Of a DNA stretch of 64,000 bases, positions 52,708 to 61,421 are shown piece after piece; position 1 is the stretch's first letter, and every line of letters begins with the position of its first letter. The stretch is taken from NCBI RefSeq assembly GCF_004803465.1, contig NZ_SRSF01000002.1, positions 496,001-560,000 on the forward strand. Reading direction: 5' to 3'. This DNA is from Neolewinella litorea. Lineage in GTDB: Bacteria > Bacteroidota > Bacteroidia > Chitinophagales > Saprospiraceae. A program made the translations under genes and the position numbers. The notes under the pieces are model-generated. The model was not told where the DNA came from. It saw only the letters and a program-made list of their open reading frames with translations, and did not search any database.

Positions 52708-53865
52708 CTACGTAAAATACAGGACCTCTCCCTCCGGAAACCGCGCCTTGATCTCCGCGGAGAACCACCCCTTCAGTTCATCCATCTGCTCCCGCGTGTA
52801 GACGAATTTATGGCTGCCGAACTTGTTCCGCTTTTTGGCGCGCGTTTCCTCGTTGAAGTCGAGAGAGGTGTTGGGGTACCAGTCCAGCAGGATCTCCTTC
52901 GAGCCGGGCGTAAAGCGGTGGGTGATGAGCTCAAAGGTGAGGTCTACGGGAAAGTCCAGGGCTTCCCGTAGCCGGTCGAGCATGTCTGCGTACTCGGTTT
53001 TCCAATCCTCGAAGGGCATTAGGGGAGCCAGCACGGCCCCTACGCGGTAACCGGCCTGTGCCAGTCGGCGCATGGCGTGCAATCGTGCTTCCAGGTCGGC
53101 CGTACCTCCCTCCAGGCGGCGGGTGACCCAGCCGGCGTTCAGCGAGATGCGGCAGCGGGTTTGCCCGTTGTGTTGCAGGTTCAGCAGCGGGTTCACGGCG
53201 TCGTACTTCGTTACCCAGCGCAGGCGCGCTTCCGGTTGCTGTCCGAACCACTCGATGGCGCGGCTGAGCGAGCCCGTCAGGTGCTCGATACCGAGGGGAT
53301 CGGTGTAACAGCTGGCCTCGAAGGTGGTCAGCGCGCGGTGGGGGTCGATGTAGTTGGCGTTATTTTCCAGGATGGCCTCGAGATTGGCGTAGGTCCTTGT
53401 CACGGGTGCGCCGGGCAGACTACCGGCCAGGTAACAGTACTGGCAGTGGGCCGGACAGCCCTTGGCGAGGTGAAACTGCCAGTCGGCCGAGGGCGGTATC
53501 GGCGTCAGTTTCAGGGCGCTGGGCGGGGCCGTGACGATGGCCAGGGTGTTCTTGGCCTTTTGGTACGTTTCTCGAACGGTGGACCCACCGAGCTTCGGCA
53601 GGCGGTTGGCCGAAAGCACTTCATACGGTAACCGCAGTTGGTCCAGCCGATCGGCGATTCGGCGTCCGTGTTCTTCGGCGTGAGCCGCTGCCGTGAAGTA
53701 GATGTGCCGGGGTTTCCATAGCCGTGCGGACCGACCCGGGGCGCCGGGCGCGGGTGCAAAGGTGCTCACCGGCGGTGCGGCGGATTGCGGCACCGCATCC
53801 GAAGAATCGTGGGTATCGGGCAGGCGACCGCTGATGTGCGGGGCGTCCTTTAATTGGCGCGGCAT
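52708..53865 (-). CDS. spore-photoproduct-lyase-like radical SAM protein
   Basis: A 385-residue radical SAM enzyme of the SPL family. The cluster motif is KGCPAHCQYCYL (Cys137, Cys141, Cys144). The typical SPL middle FEASCYTDPLGIEHLTGSL and the late ELITHRFTPGSKEILLDWYP are present. Bacillus SPL repairs the thymine dimer of spores, but Bacteroidota do not sporulate, so the substrate here may be another DNA lesion. The first about 45 residues are low-complexity and the real start could be a later codon. Its 3' end is duplicated at 43622-43829. Confidence 0.85.
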   Translation of the reverse strand: MPRQLKDAPHISGRLPDTHDSSDAVPQSAAPPVSTFAPAPGAPGRSARLWKPRHIYFTAAAHAEEHGRRIADRLDQLRLPYEVLSANRLPKLGGSTVRETYQKAKNTLAIVTAPPSALKLTPIPPSADWQFHLAKGCPAHCQYCYLAGSLPGAPVTRTYANLEAILENNANYIDPHRALTTFEASCYTDPLGIEHLTGSLSRAIEWFGQQPEARLRWVTKYDAVNPLLNLQHNGQTRCRISLNAGWVTRRLEGGTADLEARLHAMRRLAQAGYRVGAVLAPLMPFEDWKTEYADMLDRLREALDFPVDLTFELITHRFTPGSKEILLDWYPNTSLDFNEETRAKKRNKFGSHKFVYTREQMDELKGWFSAEIKARFPEGEVLYFT

Positions 53866-53909
53866 GGGATTGTGTATTTCCCGCCTAACGGCCGTAGGTT
53901 AAAGAGGGT

Positions 53910-54400
53910 TTTGGAGACTTGGGTGGAGGGGCTCCAGGCCCGACTCTACAAATCACCGCAGCGTTTCAATCGCGCCAAGAGCCGCTCAGCCCATATAGGG
54001 TGGAGGGCCTCCCGGCCCGAGGTAGTAAATCACAGAAGCACGCTACTCAGGCAGCTTTCAGGCAAAAATCACAGCAGCGTGCCGGCTCAAGCCGGCGCTA
54101 CGGAAAAGCTCAGCCCGTGGCAATAATGGGTCGAGGGCCTCCAGGCCTGAGGCAGTAAATCACCTAACCACGCTTACTCAAGCAGCCTCCAGGCAGAAAT
54201 CACAGCAGCGTGCCGGCTCAAGCCGGCGCTACGCGTACCGCCCGCAACCACGCAAGCCAACGTTCCTGTAGCGACGGCTTCAGCCGTTAAGCTGCCCGTA
54301 ATACCCGAAAGAAATAGCTGCCTGCCGGCTAAAGGCGGCGTTACAGTAACACCAAACCTGATTAAGGCGGCGCTACGGGATCGAGCATAGAAGCGCTCAA
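53910..54400. repeat. hairpin-repeat-rich intergenic region (cluster 2)
   Basis: About 490 bases without a gene. It holds a series of short hairpins with 2-4 base loops: GGGCTCCAGGCCC, GGGCCTCCCGGCCC, GGCCTCCAGGCC, GCCGGCTCAAGCCGGC (twice) and ACGGCTTCAGCCGT. Longer direct repeats alternate with them (for example CAGCAGCGTGCCGGCTCAAG at two places and GTAAATCAC at several). The stems change but the loop type stays the same, as in cluster 1 at 25050. This is REP-like repeat DNA. Confidence 0.75.
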
Positions 54401-54403
54401 CCC

Positions 54404-55084
54404 CTAATATCCCTTGAGCTTGCTCTTGGTAGCTTCGACCTTGCGGATCTGTTCCTCGATTTCGCGTTGCTTGTTCTCCTGCTCGATGATGTTGCGGCGG
54501 ATCTCTTCTTCCAGTTCGACAATTTTGCGGCGGGCATCTTCGATGTCATCTTCCGCATCTTCCTTGTCTTTTCTCAGGCGGTCGAGTTCCTTTTCAAGGT
54601 CGTCGAGGCGGTCTTCCTGGTTCTCGACGTCCTGCTCGATCTGCTCGCGGCTCACGGCCAGGGCGAAATTCATGAGCATTTTTTCGGCGGCAACGTACTG
54701 GCCCTGGTCCAGGGCAGGACTTACGTAGCCGGCCGGCGTGGCGATCCAGACCACAAGCTCGCTGCCGTCGCCGACCTCCTGCACGGTGCTGTACATATCG
54801 ACTTTTGAGCCGTTGCCCACGCCAGGCAGTTCGAAATTCAGGCTGGACAGCTCCCCGCGCTTGTCGCCGCGGGTCGCTTTGGTCTTGACGCCGTAGGTGT
54901 CCTTCAACCAGTCTTCCCACAGGTCTTCGACGTCGTCGTCTTCCGCGCCGGGCAATTCCAGTACGATGGAAGCCTGATCTCCGCGACTCATAATCTGTTG
55001 GCGGGCCGTCACCTGGGCGGTAAGCGAGGCTCCCGCGCCCAATACAAGGAGAAAAAAAGCAAGCGTAAAGGCGAAATCTTTCAT
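54404..55084 (-). CDS. secreted coiled-coil protein of unknown function
   Basis: A 226-residue protein with a signal peptide (MKDFAFTLAFFLLVLGAGASLTAQ). A beta-rich N-terminal domain (to about residue 140) is followed by a long charged coiled coil (EDRLDDLEKELDRLRKDKED and continuing to the end). It is probably periplasmic. Small Bacteroidetes proteins of this layout are common but unnamed. It is divergent from argE. Confidence 0.75.
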   Translation of the reverse strand: MKDFAFTLAFFLLVLGAGASLTAQVTARQQIMSRGDQASIVLELPGAEDDDVEDLWEDWLKDTYGVKTKATRGDKRGELSSLNFELPGVGNGSKVDMYSTVQEVGDGSELVVWIATPAGYVSPALDQGQYVAAEKMLMNFALAVSREQIEQDVENQEDRLDDLEKELDRLRKDKEDAEDDIEDARRKIVELEEEIRRNIIEQENKQREIEEQIRKVEATKSKLKGY

Positions 55085-55224
55085 AGGGTCCGGTTTGTGT
55101 ACTGTTGGTTAGGACGGTTCAATAGTTGTAAAGTAACAATTGTTGCACGCTCCGGCCCGACAAGCTGACCCCGCGTCCCGGGAATATTATGTTGCTTTGT
55201 CCCGCCCCAACCCCCTTCCGCCGC

Positions 55225-56379
55225 ATGACCACCACCGAAATCCTTTCCCAACTCGTCTCCTTTCCCGTGCTGGGTGGGGAGAGCAACCTCTCCATCATTC
55301 GCTGGATCGAGCAATACCTTTCCGGTCACGGAGTAGCGTACACGCTGGTTCCGGACGAAACCGGCGAAAAGGCGTGCCTGCATTGCCGGATAGGCCCCGC
55401 CGCCGACGGGGGCATAATCCTCAGCGGCCACACCGACGTGGTGCCGACCGTCGGGCAGCCCTGGGATACCGATCCGTTTCAGCTCACGCTGAAGGGGGAA
55501 AACCTTTACGCCCGGGGGAGTTGCGATATGAAAGGATTTCTGGCCAGCTGCCTGTCTGCCGTACCCCAGCTGCAGTCCGTCGACCTCAAGCGCCCGATCT
55601 ACTTCGCATTCAGTTTTGACGAGGAGATCGGCTGTCGCTCTGGTGACCTACTTGCCACCGCCATCCGCGATCACTACGAAGAAATCCCCGCTGGTGCCAT
55701 CATCGGGGAGCCGACCATGATGCAGCCGATGGTCGGGCAAAAGGGCATCATGGTCTACACCACCGTGGTGAGGGGCAGTCAGGGACACAGCAGCCGCATC
55801 CTCGACGAGGTAGACGCCGTGCACGAAGCCGCTCACCTTATCCTGTGGCTGGAGCAGAAGATGCACCGACTAATCTCGGCCGGGCGTACCGACGACCGCT
55901 TCTCCCCCAACCACACCAGTATTCATGTGGGCAAGATAGCCGGGGGCTCCGCCTTCAACATCATCGCCAACGAATGCAGTTTCGACTGGGATTACCGCAA
56001 CATCCCGCGTGACGACGCAGGGGAGATCTTCGCCGATTTTGAGGCCTTCTGCCATCAACGGGAGCGACTGCGGCGGAAGGTATACCCTGATTTCTCCATC
56101 ACGCACGTGCCCTTTCACCCGCCGGTGCCACCCCTGGACACGGCCGAAGAGGCCCCGATCGTGGCGTTGGCCAAGCGGATTAGCGGTCGAGATACGACGG
56201 GTACGGTAGCTTACGCCGCCGAGGCGGGGCAGTTTTCTAATGCAGGATTTCCCAGCGTGATCTGCGGTCCCGGAGACATCGCTCAGGCCCACCGGGCGAA
56301 CGAATTCGTGGCCGTGGAACAATTGGAGCTGTGCGACCGCATGATCCAGTCCCTGGCCGCGGACCTGGCCGCGAGCTGA
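55225..56379 (+). CDS. argE: acetylornithine deacetylase (ArgE-type M20 peptidase)
   Basis: A 384-residue zinc-dependent amidohydrolase converting N2-acetylornithine to ornithine in arginine synthesis. M20 motifs: LSGHTDVVP (metal His and catalytic Asp), YARGSCDMKGFLA, the Glu pair DEEIGC, and GEPTMMQP. The dimerisation domain has VRGSQGHSSR. The C-terminal metal His is in QAHRANEFV. ATG 55225 (MTTTEILSQLVSFP) is the family start. Succinyl-type Bacteroidetes relatives can use N-succinylornithine, so the exact acyl group is not certain. Confidence 0.87.
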   Translation: MTTTEILSQLVSFPVLGGESNLSIIRWIEQYLSGHGVAYTLVPDETGEKACLHCRIGPAADGGIILSGHTDVVPTVGQPWDTDPFQLTLKGENLYARGSCDMKGFLASCLSAVPQLQSVDLKRPIYFAFSFDEEIGCRSGDLLATAIRDHYEEIPAGAIIGEPTMMQPMVGQKGIMVYTTVVRGSQGHSSRILDEVDAVHEAAHLILWLEQKMHRLISAGRTDDRFSPNHTSIHVGKIAGGSAFNIIANECSFDWDYRNIPRDDAGEIFADFEAFCHQRERLRRKVYPDFSITHVPFHPPVPPLDTAEEAPIVALAKRISGRDTTGTVAYAAEAGQFSNAGFPSVICGPGDIAQAHRANEFVAVEQLELCDRMIQSLAADLAAS

Positions 56380-56383
56380 ACCC

Positions 56384-56875
56384 TCAACCGTATCGCTCCT
56401 GAAAAGCCTTCTTTTGCCGTTGGTACTCGGGGTGGTCCCTGGCTTCCTCCCACCGGGCCTTGAAAATGCATGCGGATTCCGCCTTGACGGGGTCTTCCTC
56501 CCCACGGGGAAGCTGATCGCGTCCGTGGGCTCCGCTTTGTCCTTTCTTGTCGTCGGGTACCGGGCCGTCGTACTTTTTGCCTCCTGGATAATTGGCGTAG
56601 CGCCGCGACCGCGTGTAGCCCATTTGCAGAAATTTGCGGGCCATGTGCGCCCCCACAAAATCATCCGCATCCAGGTATTGCAGGAAGCGTGCGTAAATCG
56701 CCTTTGACGACTCTCGGGCCACTTCCGGGTCCTTGAACCGCCAGAGGGGGAGCAATTCCGATTTGTAAGGCTGCACCAGCAACACGCCCTGCTCGCCCCG
56801 GCCGACCGCGTACAGTTCGGGGTGCTCGCGCAGGTCGAGTTGGGCGTAATCCAGGGAGTAGTCGAATTTTCGCAT
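56384..56875 (-). CDS. DUF4385 family protein
   Basis: A 163-residue soluble protein. The start MRKFDYSLDYAQLDLREHPE (ATG 56875) and the motifs VGRGEQGVLLVQPYKSELLP, DDFVGAHMARKFLQMGYTR and RRYANYPGGKKYDG are the family signature. The function is unknown. The basic C-terminus (ARWEEARDHPEYQRQKKAFQ) suggests binding to nucleic acid or protein, which is inference only. Its stop is 4 bases from the convergent argE stop. Confidence 0.86.
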   Translation of the reverse strand: MRKFDYSLDYAQLDLREHPELYAVGRGEQGVLLVQPYKSELLPLWRFKDPEVARESSKAIYARFLQYLDADDFVGAHMARKFLQMGYTRSRRYANYPGGKKYDGPVPDDKKGQSGAHGRDQLPRGEEDPVKAESACIFKARWEEARDHPEYQRQKKAFQERYG

Positions 56876-57017
56876 TTTGCAGAAGTGAGGCCCCGCCTCG
56901 TGACGGTAACATAATTTTTGCACCAATTTGTTGATTGGAGCGTTACTAAGAATACTATGGACACGCCGGGGCCGACAGCGACCTGCCCTATTCTCCGGCG
57001 GGCACAACCGACACGCG

Positions 57018-58181
57018 ATGTACAACTACTTTCTGCCGCTATTGCTGTTGATGACCGGGGCCCTGGCGGCCCAGAGCGACGGAACCATTTTCCTCACCAA
57101 CCCCTCCTTCGAGGACATGCCCCGGGTAGCGGCCGCGCCGCGGGGATGGACGGACTGTGGCTTTCCCGGCGAATCGGCGGTGGACATCCAGCCCGACCCC
57201 ATGCGGTTGTTCAAGGTCGACAAACCCGCCCAGGACGGATACACCTACCTTGGTATGGTGACCCGCGACAACGATACCTACGAGCGGATCAGTCAGCGCC
57301 TCAGCGCGCCCCTGAAGGCTGGCCAGTGCTACGAATTCAACGTCCGCCTGGCCCGCTCCGAGCGCTACCTCTCCAAAAGCCGCCTCACGGACAACGACGA
57401 GAACTACGATACCCCCATCAAGCTGCGCATTCGCGGCGGTTACGACATCTGCGACGTCGGCCAGGTAATCGGCGAAAGCCCCCTGGTCACCAGCCAGACC
57501 TGGCGGGAGTACCGCATCAAACTGAAACCCGAGCAGGATTACACCCATATAATGCTTGAGGCGTACTACAAAACGCCCATACTTTTTCCCTACAACGGCA
57601 ACGTCCTGCTGGACAACGTCCAGCCACTCGCACCAGTGGCCTGCGACCAGGACCTGTGGGAATCACCCGATGCGGTGACCGAAGCCGAGCCCGCGGCTCC
57701 CGCCCCCGCTCGCCCATCGGTAACGCCCCCACCGACTCCGCGCCGCACCACTACCCCACCCGCCCCCGCCAAGCCCGCTGCGCCCCAGGTGAAACTCGGC
57801 CAAACGCGGGGTGAATTGAAGATCGGACAGGTCTTCGCCATCGAGGACATCAAGTTCAAGGCCAACAGCGCCGAGATCGAGGGCGAGAGCCAGGAGGCCC
57901 TGGAAGAGATCGCCAAATTCCTCCGCGATAATACCGACGTGGTGGTCGAGATTGGCGGACACGCCAGTTATCGGGCCGGTCCAGTCTTCGCGGCCCGCCT
58001 GAGTGAAGAGCGCGCCGTAGCGGTGATCGACTACCTCAATGACCTGGAAATAGGTCCCGCGCAGATGCTGCCCCGGGGATACGGCAAGAGCCGGCCGGTC
58101 TGTCTGACCGATACTCCGGAATGCAACGAGCGCAACCAGCGGGTGGAAGTCAAGATCCTGAAGGTCCGCGAAAGCCGGTAG
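57018..58181 (+). CDS. OmpA-family cell-envelope protein
   Basis: A 387-residue exported protein (signal MYNYFLPLLLLMTGALAAQ). The N-terminal part (about 25-215) is a jelly-roll-like domain with FLTNPSFEDMP, as in carbohydrate-binding or T9SS-associated proteins. A proline-rich linker (PPPTPRRTTTPPAPAKPAAP) leads to a C-terminal OmpA domain (about 265-387) with LSEERAVAVIDYL, GYGKSRPV and NQRVEVKIL. The usual GHTD is GHAS, so one peptidoglycan contact is lost. It is probably anchored to the cell wall. It is divergent from DUF4385. Confidence 0.83.
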   Translation: MYNYFLPLLLLMTGALAAQSDGTIFLTNPSFEDMPRVAAAPRGWTDCGFPGESAVDIQPDPMRLFKVDKPAQDGYTYLGMVTRDNDTYERISQRLSAPLKAGQCYEFNVRLARSERYLSKSRLTDNDENYDTPIKLRIRGGYDICDVGQVIGESPLVTSQTWREYRIKLKPEQDYTHIMLEAYYKTPILFPYNGNVLLDNVQPLAPVACDQDLWESPDAVTEAEPAAPAPARPSVTPPPTPRRTTTPPAPAKPAAPQVKLGQTRGELKIGQVFAIEDIKFKANSAEIEGESQEALEEIAKFLRDNTDVVVEIGGHASYRAGPVFAARLSEERAVAVIDYLNDLEIGPAQMLPRGYGKSRPVCLTDTPECNERNQRVEVKILKVRESR

Positions 58182-58197
58182 TAGCCTCGCCTACCCT

Positions 58198-59763
58198 TCA
58201 CCGTTTTTCCCCCCACGTACCCCGGTCCAGGCTACGGAAATTTATGGCCTCGGCCAGGTGATGCGTAGCAATGTCGTCACTTGCCTCCAGGTCAGCCACG
58301 GTACGGGCCACCTTCAGGATGCGGTCGTAGGCCCGGGCGCTGAGTTGCAAGCGATCCATGGCCGTTTTCAGCAGTTGATTGCCGGCGGAGGACAAGCGGC
58401 AGTGGTCGCGTACCATCCGACTGGGCATTTGCGCATTACAATAGATACCGACGTGGTCGGCGAACCGGCTATCCTGCAGTGCGCGGGCGGCCTGCACGCG
58501 CGAGGCGATGGCGGCACTTCCCTCCCCTTTTAGGTTGGCATGGTCGGTAAGCTTTTCCAGTGGCACGGGCGTCACTTCCACGTGGAGGTCGATACGGTCC
58601 AGCAGGGGCCCACTAATGCGGTTGAGGTACCGCTTGACCTGCGCCGGGTGGCAGGAACACTCCTTGTCGGGATGATTGAAGTAGCCGCAGGGACAGGGGT
58701 TCATACTGGCGATGAGCATGAAGCCGGAGGGGAACTCCACCGAAATTTTGGCGCGGCTGATGATAATGCGGCGCTCCTCCATGGGTTGCCGCATAACTTC
58801 CAGGGCACTGCGCTTGAACTCCGGCAGTTCATCGAGAAAGAGTACGCCGTTGTGCGCCAGACTGATCTCTCCCGGGCAGGGAAAGCTTCCCCCACCTACC
58901 AGGGCCACGTCGCTGATCGTATGGTGGGGTGCGCGGAAGGGACGCCGGGTAATGAGGGCAGCGTCTTCAGGGAGTACGCCGGCCACGGAATGAATCTTCG
59001 TGGTTTCCAGTGCCTCGCGCAGACTGATGGGCGGCAGAATGGTGGGCAGGCGGCGCGCCAGCATGGTCTTACCGGCGCCGGGGGGTCCGATCAGGATCAC
59101 GTTGTGCCCCCCGGCAGCGGCGAGGGTAAGGGCGCGTTTGATGTTCTCCTGTCCGCAGACGTCGGAAAAGTCGACGTCGAACGACATCCGGTTGCGGAAG
59201 AATTCGTCCCGTGTATTTACCTCGACGGCCTGTAGCTCCTGACGTCCATCTACGAATCCGGCAGCTTCCCGCAGGGTACGCACCCCGTAGACTTCAATCC
59301 CGTCTACAATGGCGGCTTCCCGGGCATTTTCCTGGGGCAGGAGCATGGCCCGATACCCAAGACGGCGTGCCTGGATGGCCATGGGCAGGGCCCCCTTTAT
59401 GGGACGAACCTCGCCGCCGAGTGAAAGCTCTCCCATTATGAGCAGCCCTTCGGCCCGGGCCGACGAAATTTGCCCTGTAGCCTGGAGGTAGGCCACGGCA
59501 ATCGGCAGGTCGTAGGCGGCCCCTTCCTTGCGCACATCGGCTGGCGCGAGGTTGATGACGGTGCGGAGCCGTTTGTTTCTGAACCCGGAGTTCTTGATTG
59601 CTGTCTCTACCCGGTAACTGCCTTCCCGAATAGCGTTGTCGGGCAGCCCGATGACGTTGTACCAGGGTTTGTTTTCCGGGGCGGGACCACCGGCGTTCAC
59701 TTCTACGATGATGGATCGCGCGTCCACTCCCTGAACGGCGCTGGCAAAGGTCTTAACTAACAT
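58198..59763 (-). CDS. ComM/YifB-type Mg-chelatase-like AAA ATPase
   Basis: A 521-residue protein. The N-terminal Lon-protease-like ChlI domain has LVKTFASAVQGVDARSI. The AAA core has Walker A GPPGAGKTMLARRL and Walker B GVLFLDELPEF, with sensor-type MNPCPCGYFNHP, and the C-terminal helical lid has RVQAARALQDSR. ComM promotes branch migration of D-loops during natural transformation in Vibrio and Haemophilus. In Bacteroidota a role in recombination is inferred. ATG 59763 is the family start. Confidence 0.9.
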   Translation of the reverse strand: MLVKTFASAVQGVDARSIIVEVNAGGPAPENKPWYNVIGLPDNAIREGSYRVETAIKNSGFRNKRLRTVINLAPADVRKEGAAYDLPIAVAYLQATGQISSARAEGLLIMGELSLGGEVRPIKGALPMAIQARRLGYRAMLLPQENAREAAIVDGIEVYGVRTLREAAGFVDGRQELQAVEVNTRDEFFRNRMSFDVDFSDVCGQENIKRALTLAAAGGHNVILIGPPGAGKTMLARRLPTILPPISLREALETTKIHSVAGVLPEDAALITRRPFRAPHHTISDVALVGGGSFPCPGEISLAHNGVLFLDELPEFKRSALEVMRQPMEERRIIISRAKISVEFPSGFMLIASMNPCPCGYFNHPDKECSCHPAQVKRYLNRISGPLLDRIDLHVEVTPVPLEKLTDHANLKGEGSAAIASRVQAARALQDSRFADHVGIYCNAQMPSRMVRDHCRLSSAGNQLLKTAMDRLQLSARAYDRILKVARTVADLEASDDIATHHLAEAINFRSLDRGTWGEKR

Positions 59764-59852
59764 ATGCTGCAAATTGGCAGCACGTCTCATCCTGCCACAA
59801 TTATACTCCCTTTTGTTTATTAATTGAATTTTCAGCTACATTTTATTTCGTA

Positions 59853-59860
59853 TACCTTCG
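59853..59860 (+). promoter_or_regulatory. putative -7 box TACCTTCG of the nuclease-fold membrane protein gene
   Basis: TACCTTCG, one mismatch from TAnnTTTG, ends 4 bases before ATG 59865. The same eight bases stand 6 bases before tsaD. Confidence 0.5.
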
Positions 59861-59864
59861 CGCC

Positions 59865-61094
59865 ATGGCAGCACCCTTGACGGAAAAGTTCATTCAGCAC
59901 GCCGTGGCCGACCGCCTGAACGGCGACCATTACCGGCGCCGGTCGGCCTACGTAAGTACCGAGGTATACACCCGGCTGAAGCGAGCCGACGTGCTGTTGG
60001 CTTTCTTGCGGACGCGCTCGCGGCCCTATGTGGTGGTGGTGGAAGCGAAAAGCCGCAACACCATCCACCAACTCAAACTGCGCGTCAACCGCGGGCGGGC
60101 GGAATGGACGGGCAGGTTGCTGAGCATGGGACTGGTGGTGGGGCTTTCCGCGATTGTGGGCTACCAGTGGTACTTCAACGCCTTCAATACCCTGCTGCTG
60201 CTGGCCGTCTTCCTGATCGGTTCCATTCTGATAACGGCGGTGGTCACCGCGCTGCGCCTGCGGTTCGCCCGGTCGATCTCCGCCATTGAGCAACTGGGAA
60301 GGTACCCGGCTAATGAAAGCTGGATCGCGGTAGGCGAAGACACCTTCGTGAACCGCGAAGAGTACCGCATACTCCACCAGCAGTGCCGCAAGAACGGGGT
60401 GGGACTGATCGTGATCGACGCCCGCGGGCGGTTATCGCTGAAGCAAATTCCCCGACCCCGCCACGTTTTCAACGACTACCTCTCCCGTTACGGTCGCAAG
60501 CAGGAAATTATGGAGGTAATCGGACGCAGGCCGGCCTACGGGGCCACCCCCGCCGAGCGGCGGCAGAACCGGCGCCGCTTCCTGAATATGGCCCTGCTGC
60601 TCGCGTTGGTGGGCCTGCTCATGCTCCTGGTCTACGAGGGGAACTACGGACCCGTGGTACCGGACCCCTTTGCCGATCCCCGGTTTCGGACGCCGGCGGA
60701 CGTCAAGATTCAGGGGCCTGCCCAGGAAGCCCCGGCGGACCCCTTCGGTACCGGTACGGAACCCGCGAAACCCGCCCCCGAATGTCCGCCAGTGGGAATC
60801 AACGAGATCAGCTACGTGGTGGTCGATGCGGTGCTACCTGGTGAAGAAGCAAATAGAAGGTTCCAGCAACTCGCTGCGGCCGGGATCCGGGGTCACGAGC
60901 GGCTACCGGCGGCCTGTCTGCGTGACGTGCCGGCGACGGGTGAGGTAGCCCTGTACACCGGGACGCGCTACGCTTCCGCCGCGGCAGCCCGGGAGGCCGA
61001 ACGCGCCTACCGCAACTTGCTTGAACGGGTAGGACTGGCCCCGCAATACGGGCAAGCTGTACAGCTGAGAAACGACGGCACCAGCCCGCAGTAG
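59865..61094 (+). CDS. membrane fusion protein: nuclease-fold-like N-terminus and SPOR-like C-terminus
   Basis: A 409-residue protein. Residues 1-65 resemble the PD-(D/E)XK nuclease core: Asp42 (RADVLLAFLR), then the strand VVVVEAKSR with Glu60 and Lys62. Two membrane helices follow (about 81-102 and 109-131), then a cytoplasmic middle with ESWIAVGEDTFVNREEYR, a third helix (243-263), a linker, and a C-terminal region with SYVVVDAVLPGEEANRRFQQ and LYTGTRYASAAAAREAERAY, which has the SPOR pattern. The function is unknown. A sequence-structure comparison is needed to prove either domain. Confidence 0.65.
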   Translation: MAAPLTEKFIQHAVADRLNGDHYRRRSAYVSTEVYTRLKRADVLLAFLRTRSRPYVVVVEAKSRNTIHQLKLRVNRGRAEWTGRLLSMGLVVGLSAIVGYQWYFNAFNTLLLLAVFLIGSILITAVVTALRLRFARSISAIEQLGRYPANESWIAVGEDTFVNREEYRILHQQCRKNGVGLIVIDARGRLSLKQIPRPRHVFNDYLSRYGRKQEIMEVIGRRPAYGATPAERRQNRRRFLNMALLLALVGLLMLLVYEGNYGPVVPDPFADPRFRTPADVKIQGPAQEAPADPFGTGTEPAKPAPECPPVGINEISYVVVDAVLPGEEANRRFQQLAAAGIRGHERLPAACLRDVPATGEVALYTGTRYASAAAAREAERAYRNLLERVGLAPQYGQAVQLRNDGTSPQ

Positions 61095-61421
61095 GGCGGC
61101 GGAACAGGATGACTTTTTCGCAGGTTCACAAAAACCCGGGAAATTTTCCTGTTGTGTTACAATTTGATGTACCGGCTCCCGTTTTTCAAACAACCTTCCG
61201 CCGGTGGCAACTCCGCATGGAAGTTACGGGTACAAACTGTTAGCGCAGGGATTACCCGGTTGCTTTACTCTCATGAATTTGACCTTACTCACCTAATTGT
61301 TCCCTTGCAGCCGCCGGTCCGGTCCCTTGTCCATCCCCGTTTGATGCGGAGATGAACCCCGACCCTCAGTGTTCCGGCAGCCCGATGCAGTATAGGTGGC
61401 GCGGTCCTATAAATCCCGAAA
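61095..61421. other. intergenic region upstream of the SUMF1-like gene
   Basis: A gap of 327 bases with mixed composition and no persuasive gene. It contains a direct promoter-like AT patch near 61125-61165, but no good TAnnTTTG box could be placed next to the start at 61422. Nothing else was recognised. Confidence 0.4.

Noticed and set aside
53077-53631. A plus-strand open frame inside the SPL-like gene
   Set aside because: It is a shadow of the minus-strand gene and lacks motifs and an independent promoter.
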